Shown here piece after piece: positions 57,575 to 64,000 of a stretch of 64,000 bases of DNA. Positions within the stretch are counted from its first letter, which is position 1, and each line of letters starts with the position of its first letter. The DNA is from Tsuneonella troitsensis (GTDB lineage: Bacteria; Pseudomonadota; Alphaproteobacteria; Sphingomonadales; Sphingomonadaceae). Under the pieces are notes generated by a model. That model was given only the letters and a program-made list of their open reading frames with translations, made no database searches and was not told where the DNA came from. The translations under genes and the position numbers were made by a program. The stretch spans positions 310,001 to 374,000 of the forward strand of contig NZ_LMAU01000002.1 in NCBI RefSeq assembly GCF_001441535.1, read 5' to 3'.

Positions 57575-58523
57575 ATGTTTGCCCGCCCTCGCCTTGCTTG
57601 CCGGATGCGCTCCGGTGCCCCCTCCCAGCGATAGCGGACCTGCAACGGCAGAGATGCCGAACCGCCTGGCCGACGCGAACGGCGCCGCCGCGTTCGTCGA
57701 GGCCTGCAAGGAGTGGGACGACTGGGACAAGCCCGCTCCTCCGTTTCAGGTGCTGGGCGGCACCTGGTATGTCGGGACCTGCGGGATCTCTTCCATCCTA
57801 GTCGCTGACCCTTCGGGCCACATCCTGATCGATAGCGGCACCGAAAAGGGCGCCGAAGTGGTGCTGGCGAACCTGCGCACCATCGGCGTCGACCCCACAG
57901 ACATTCGCTACATCCTGGCGAGCCACGAACACTTCGACCATGTCGGCGGTCACGCCGTGCTGGTTCGCGCTACGGGTGCCAAGGTCGTATCCTCGGCCGA
58001 GGCTGCCGACGTGTTTCGCACCGGCAGGACCGGCCCCGACGATCCGCAGGCCGATCTGGATCACCCGGCCATGGCACCAGTCGTGGTCGATCGGATCGTG
58101 CGCGACGGCGAAGAGATCGCCCTGAACGTCGATCCGTCGATGACAGAGAACCGGCTCAAGGCCCAGGCGACACCCGGCCACACCGCGGGTGCACTCAGCT
58201 GGACATGGGCCGCCTGCAATTCTCCCGGCGAACCCCCGGTCTGCCGCCGTATCGCCTATGTCGACAGCCTTTCGGCGGTGTCGGCCGACGATTACCGGTT
58301 CACCGACCATCCCGCATGGGTCGCGTCCTTCCGCAGGAGTTTTGCCAAAGTTGCTGCCTTGCCGTGTGACATCCTGATCACGCCGCATCCATCGGGCAGC
58401 AATCTTATCGCCCGGTTGCGTGCGAACAACTTGGAGCCGGTTGGACAGTGCCGGGATTATGCGACGCGTCAGGGTGCTGCCCTCGACAAACGCATCGCTG
58501 ACGAGAAAACCAAGGGTGGCTGA
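57564..58523 (+). CDS. Subclass B3 metallo-beta-lactamase, lipoprotein
   Basis: A 319-residue di-zinc hydrolase of the B3 group. All ligands are in place: HEHFDH (121-126), His 206 in TPGHTAG and His 275 in TPHPSG, plus the YVDSLSAVSADDYRF segment with the B3 serine. It begins with a lipobox (LLAGC, Cys 15), so it should be membrane-anchored. B3 enzymes of Erythrobacteraceae and Novosphingobium have been shown to hydrolyse carbapenems and in some cases acyl-homoserine lactones; activity here is inferred. The ATG follows GGAG inside the end of the SDR gene, and its own stop overlaps prmA. Confidence 0.93.
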   Translation: MFARCLPALALLAGCAPVPPPSDSGPATAEMPNRLADANGAAAFVEACKEWDDWDKPAPPFQVLGGTWYVGTCGISSILVADPSGHILIDSGTEKGAEVVLANLRTIGVDPTDIRYILASHEHFDHVGGHAVLVRATGAKVVSSAEAADVFRTGRTGPDDPQADLDHPAMAPVVVDRIVRDGEEIALNVDPSMTENRLKAQATPGHTAGALSWTWAACNSPGEPPVCRRIAYVDSLSAVSADDYRFTDHPAWVASFRRSFAKVAALPCDILITPHPSGSNLIARLRANNLEPVGQCRDYATRQGAALDKRIADEKTKGG

Positions 58524-59421
58524 CAGCTGGACCATCCGGGCCGACGTGCCGCGCGAAATCGCCCGCGCGGCGCTGCTCGCGCATGAGGAAGCCGAAGACT
58601 GGCCGTCCGAATGGGTTTTGGTCGGCATGGAGATCGCCGACGATCGGCCGGACGATTGGTTCGTGGAAGCCTATCTCCCGCATAAGCCTTCGGCGAGCGA
58701 TGCGGCCTTTGTCGGGGCGCTGTTCGGTCCGCGTCCGCCGAAACTGGCTATATCGAAAGTCGCTGCGCGGGACTGGGTCACGCTGAGCCAGCAGGGCCTC
58801 GACCCGATCGTCGCAGGACCGTTCCGCGTCCGTACTGCCGAGTTCGCGCCCGAGCCCGGCACGATCGATTTCGTGATTCCCGCAAGCCAGGCGTTCGGTA
58901 CCGGCCATCACGCGACCACCGAGGGATGCCTCGCGATGCTGGCGACGATGAAGGCGCGCGGCATGGTCGTACGCAACCTGGCGGACATTGGAACAGGCAC
59001 GGGCCTGCTCGCCTTCGCCGGCCTCGCGCTGTGGCCCCGCGCGCTTGCGACGGCGAGCGACATCGACCCGGTCTGCACCGGCGTGGTCGAAGCCAATGCC
59101 CGCGCGAACGACGTTTCGCTCGGTGCGGGACGTGGCGCGCTGACGATGGTTGTCGCCGCAGGGATGGACGACGCGCTGCTGCAAGCACGCGGACCCTACG
59201 ACCTGCTGATCGCCAACATTCTGGCCGGACCGCTGGTGGAACTGGCCCCCGACTTCGCGGACGCGGTGCCTGCCGGTGGCAGCGTCCTGCTCGCAGGCCT
59301 GCTCGAAACGCAGGAGCCAACCGTCCGCGCCGCCTATCGCCGGGCGGGCTTCCGCCTTGCGGCCAGAATGGTCAACGGCGACTGGTCGATCCTGTGGCTA
59401 CGCCGCCGCGCCGTGCGCTGA
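58516..59421 (+). CDS. prmA: Ribosomal protein L11 methyltransferase
   Basis: Trimethylates lysines and the N-terminus of L11. The 301-residue protein has the substrate-recognition N-terminal domain, IPASQAFGTGHHATTEGCL, the SAM site LADIGTGTGLLAFAGLAL, DIDPVCTGVVEANARAN and LIANILAGPLVELAP. The GTG at 58516 gives the family start (VADSWTIRADVPRE) and overlaps the metallo-beta-lactamase stop by 8 bases; upstream codons belong to the lactamase. It is followed by the overlapping DUF2459 gene. Confidence 0.94.
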   Translation: MADSWTIRADVPREIARAALLAHEEAEDWPSEWVLVGMEIADDRPDDWFVEAYLPHKPSASDAAFVGALFGPRPPKLAISKVAARDWVTLSQQGLDPIVAGPFRVRTAEFAPEPGTIDFVIPASQAFGTGHHATTEGCLAMLATMKARGMVVRNLADIGTGTGLLAFAGLALWPRALATASDIDPVCTGVVEANARANDVSLGAGRGALTMVVAAGMDDALLQARGPYDLLIANILAGPLVELAPDFADAVPAGGSVLLAGLLETQEPTVRAAYRRAGFRLAARMVNGDWSILWLRRRAVR

Positions 59422-60068
59422 GGATCGCGGTCAAGGCTCTCGCCTGGGCATTCGCTGCGGTCGGCCTGTTCATGATCGCCGCCTGGGTCGGAAGTGCGAT
59501 CCCGCGCAATTCCAAATGGACTGAGCCCGCGAGCGGTGTCGAGATCATGGTCGAGACGAACGGCATCCACACCGCGATCGTCCTGCCGCTGGTCACCGCG
59601 CAAAAGGACTGGCGCGGCGACTTTCCGGTATCCGACATTCCTGCAGCCGAGCGGCCCTACACCCACGTCTCGGTAAGCTGGGGCGAGCGCGAGGTGTTTC
59701 TCGATACACCGACCTGGGCCGATCTGTCGCCGCTGACTGCTTTGCGCGCAGCGACCGGCGGGGATGGCTTGCTCCACGTCGCCCATTACGTCCGGCCCGC
59801 GCCTGACGAGAACGCCCGCATCCTTCGCCTCCGTCCCGAGGAATACGTCCGACTGGTCTCGGCGATAGAGGCGCAGGTTGTGCCTGCCGACATGCGCAGG
59901 ACATTTCTCGGCTATGAGGACTGGGACGTCTTCTACGACGCGCCCGGCACCTATCACCTGGGCAATACCTGCAACCAGTGGACGAGCGATACGCTCGCCG
60001 CCGCCGGGGTGAGGACGGGCGTCTGGACGCCGTTCGCGGGCGGCGTGATGAGGTGGGTTCGCCATTGA
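59394..60068 (+). CDS. DUF2459 / TIGR02117 family protein
   Basis: A 224-residue protein of the TIGR02117/DUF2459 family (first noted near urease genes), function unknown. A membrane helix (about 12-32) precedes the domain with VETNGIHTAIVLPLVTAQKDW, the SVSWGEREVFLDTPTWADLS segment and YHLGNTCNQWTSDTLAAAGV, whose Cys and His recall NlpC/P60-like folds (tentative). The start is inferred: a GTG at 59394 is the nearest usable codon, overlapping prmA by 28 bases; no ATG is in frame nearby. Confidence 0.8.
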   Translation: MATPPRRALRIAVKALAWAFAAVGLFMIAAWVGSAIPRNSKWTEPASGVEIMVETNGIHTAIVLPLVTAQKDWRGDFPVSDIPAAERPYTHVSVSWGEREVFLDTPTWADLSPLTALRAATGGDGLLHVAHYVRPAPDENARILRLRPEEYVRLVSAIEAQVVPADMRRTFLGYEDWDVFYDAPGTYHLGNTCNQWTSDTLAAAGVRTGVWTPFAGGVMRWVRH

Positions 60069-60074
60069 ACGGCT

Positions 60075-60089
60075 CAAGCAATGCTTAAG
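60075..60089 (+). promoter_or_regulatory. Possible CtrA-like box upstream of PilZ gene
   Basis: TCAA-N7-TTAA, one mismatch from TTAA-N7-TTAA, about 25 bases before the PilZ start. Weak by itself; noted because a similar site precedes the chemoreceptor gene. Confidence 0.25.
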
Positions 60090-60111
60090 AGATGGCGGTT
60101 ATCCCGAGGCA

Positions 60112-60489
60112 ATGTTTGGGAAGGCGCACAGGCATCGACCGCGGGGCAAGCGGCTCGGCAACCGGCTTCGGCTCGGTGTGCCTGCTGGACTGGTTCTCCC
60201 CTACCGAACTCACCGCTGCCGCATCGTCGACGTCTCGGCCAACGGCGCCAGGATTCGTGTCGAAAAGCCGATCCAGACCGACAGGACCGCGATGCTGCAT
60301 TTCCACGAACTGCGCGCCTACGGAACGGTCGTGTGGTGCCGCGCGGGCGAATGCGGGTTGGCTTTCGACCCCCCGCTTGCGCAGGAAGATATCGAAGGCT
60401 TCCTGTGGATCGTGCAGAACCCGGACGCCTACGCACGGTTCTGCGGCACGAGCGGCGGCCGGGACTGGTCGATCGGACTCGGCGGCTAG
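60112..60489 (+). CDS. Single-domain PilZ protein (4 of 4)
   Basis: A 125-residue PilZ domain with RLGNR (RxxxR) and DVSANG (DxSxxG), then AYGTVVWCRAGECGLAFDPPL. Both cyclic di-GMP motifs are intact. The N-terminus is basic (RHRPRGKR). Its stop shares the CTAG at 60486-60489 with the convergent small membrane-protein gene. Confidence 0.83.
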   Translation: MFGKAHRHRPRGKRLGNRLRLGVPAGLVLPYRTHRCRIVDVSANGARIRVEKPIQTDRTAMLHFHELRAYGTVVWCRAGECGLAFDPPLAQEDIEGFLWIVQNPDAYARFCGTSGGRDWSIGLGG

Positions 60490-60737
60490 GCTTGCGAAAT
60501 CGCTCGAAGCCGCATCTTGTCGAGCTTGCGTAGCCCGAACAAGGGAATGAGCACGGACGCGAGTATCCCCAGGAGCGAGCAAACCGCCGCGTAAACCGCG
60601 GCAAGCGTGCAGCCCGCTTGAACCAGCGCCCACAGTACCGGGCCAGCCATAACCAGGCCGCGTATTTCATTGAGGACGAGCAGGAACCCACCCGCGCGCA
60701 GCAGGTGGCCCAGCAAGCTGGACAATTCGGCAGTCAT
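60486..60737 (-). CDS. Small membrane protein
   Basis: An 83-residue protein with two to three hydrophobic segments (about 10-30, 33-52 and 54-68) and a basic tail (GLRKLDKMRLRA). AAGGG lies upstream of the ATG. It stands 65 bases downstream of ligA on the same strand. No family recognised. Confidence 0.65.
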   Translation of the reverse strand: MTAELSSLLGHLLRAGGFLLVLNEIRGLVMAGPVLWALVQAGCTLAAVYAAVCSLLGILASVLIPLFGLRKLDKMRLRAISQA

Positions 60738-60802
60738 CGGAATGCGACCCTTTGGGCTTGGCTATTTCATGACCTACGCCTCACCCCGAAGCCGGTTCCG
60801 GA

Positions 60803-63729
<2,927 letters not shown>

Positions 63730-63730
63730 G

Positions 63731-64000
63731 TCACACGCCCTCCAGTAAACGATCGGCCTGTGCGCGGGCCTCTGGTGTGACTTCGGCTCCCGACAGCATT
63801 CGCGCGATCTCCTCCTGTCGTTCCGCCGCATCGAGCAAGCTGACCGACGTCCGGGTCACCGTCCCCTCGCTGGTCTTGTGGATGGCGTAATGCGTCCGGC
63901 CGCGCGCCGCGACCTGGGGCGAGTGGGTGACCACGAGCACCTGAGCCCCTTCGGCAAGGCGCGACAGCCGCTCGCCGATCGCACTCGCAACGGCGCCCCC
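63731..64000 (-). CDS. recN: DNA repair protein RecN, C-terminal part
   Basis: Only the last 89 codons are in the window; the gene enters from the right edge. The segment GGAVASAIGERLSRLAEGAQ, followed by VLVVTHSPQVAARGRTHYAI, is the signature and Walker B/His region of RecN, an SMC-like ATPase for double-strand-break repair. It ends ARMLSGAEVTPEARAQADRLL, as in other RecN proteins. It heads recN-hydrolase-ligA. Confidence 0.92.
   Translation of the reverse strand, partial: GGAVASAIGERLSRLAEGAQVLVVTHSPQVAARGRTHYAIHKTSEGTVTRTSVSLLDAAERQEEIARMLSGAEVTPEARAQADRLLEGV

Overview
This 64 kb window reads as a chromosomal segment of an alphaproteobacterium of the order Sphingomonadales, most likely family Erythrobacteraceae. 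The grounds are high GC content, the gene complement and order, a ribosomal protein L9 with an acidic tail, a single LolC/E-type permease, the KorAB 2-oxoacid oxidoreductase, and a subclass B3 metallo-beta-lactamase of the kind known from that family. I see no rRNA, tRNA, insertion sequence, prophage, integron or CRISPR array. Coding density is very high, and many neighbouring genes overlap by 1 to 14 bases.

Layout. 1-1.5 kb: start of a DUF808 gene, then rpsF-rpsR-rplI with a terminator. 1.5-6.4 kb: rsmI-yraN-gshB-serine hydrolase, divergent from an LpoA-like lipoprotein. 6.4-13.8 kb: parE, a DUF3422 gene, a MoxR ATPase and its von Willebrand partner, separated by a PilZ gene and a cytoplasmic chemoreceptor. 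13.8-21.9 kb: a small secreted-protein gene with an internal stop, an MFS/DUF1343/DOMON-like string, tyrS, a second PilZ gene, and MFS-cysK-dienelactone hydrolase. 21.9-29.8 kb: a long minus-strand run (lol permease, lolD, gpx, dnaE, acyl-CoA ligase, small membrane protein). 30-37 kb: purF, an SDR gene, a third PilZ gene, the cfa-like and phr genes divergent from a PAP2 phosphatase, and a membrane hydrolase. 37-46.6 kb: korAB, an esterase with rppH, a TPR protein, rsmB-guaB and an M28 peptidase. 46.7-52.4 kb: 3-hydroxybutyrate dehydrogenase, a zinc peptidase, a secreted protein, a BlaI/M56 regulatory pair and an FMN oxidase. 52.4-60.7 kb: a membrane-bound winged-helix regulator, a membrane protein, sdhCDA, SDR-metallo-beta-lactamase-prmA-DUF2459, and a fourth PilZ gene. 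60.8-64 kb: ligA, a lipoprotein hydrolase and the 3' end of recN.

Most genes are housekeeping: translation, replication and repair, central carbon metabolism (korAB, sdhCDA) and envelope biogenesis (lol, lpoA-like, DUF1343). Over this lies a signalling layer of four stand-alone PilZ proteins, a soluble chemoreceptor, a BlaI/M56 system and a membrane-bound regulator. The most interesting signals are a symmetric, apparently bidirectional general-stress (EcfG-type) promoter between phr and the PAP2 gene that would give nearly leaderless mRNAs; a BlaI/M56 system with a clear TACA-N2-TGTA operator but no penicillin-binding sensor; three convergent gene pairs that share their stop codons on one CTAG; an unexplained TTGTCACACA repeat cluster at 37.1 kb; and an in-frame amber stop inside the signal peptide of a small secreted protein. 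I found no clear defence island or biosynthetic cluster.
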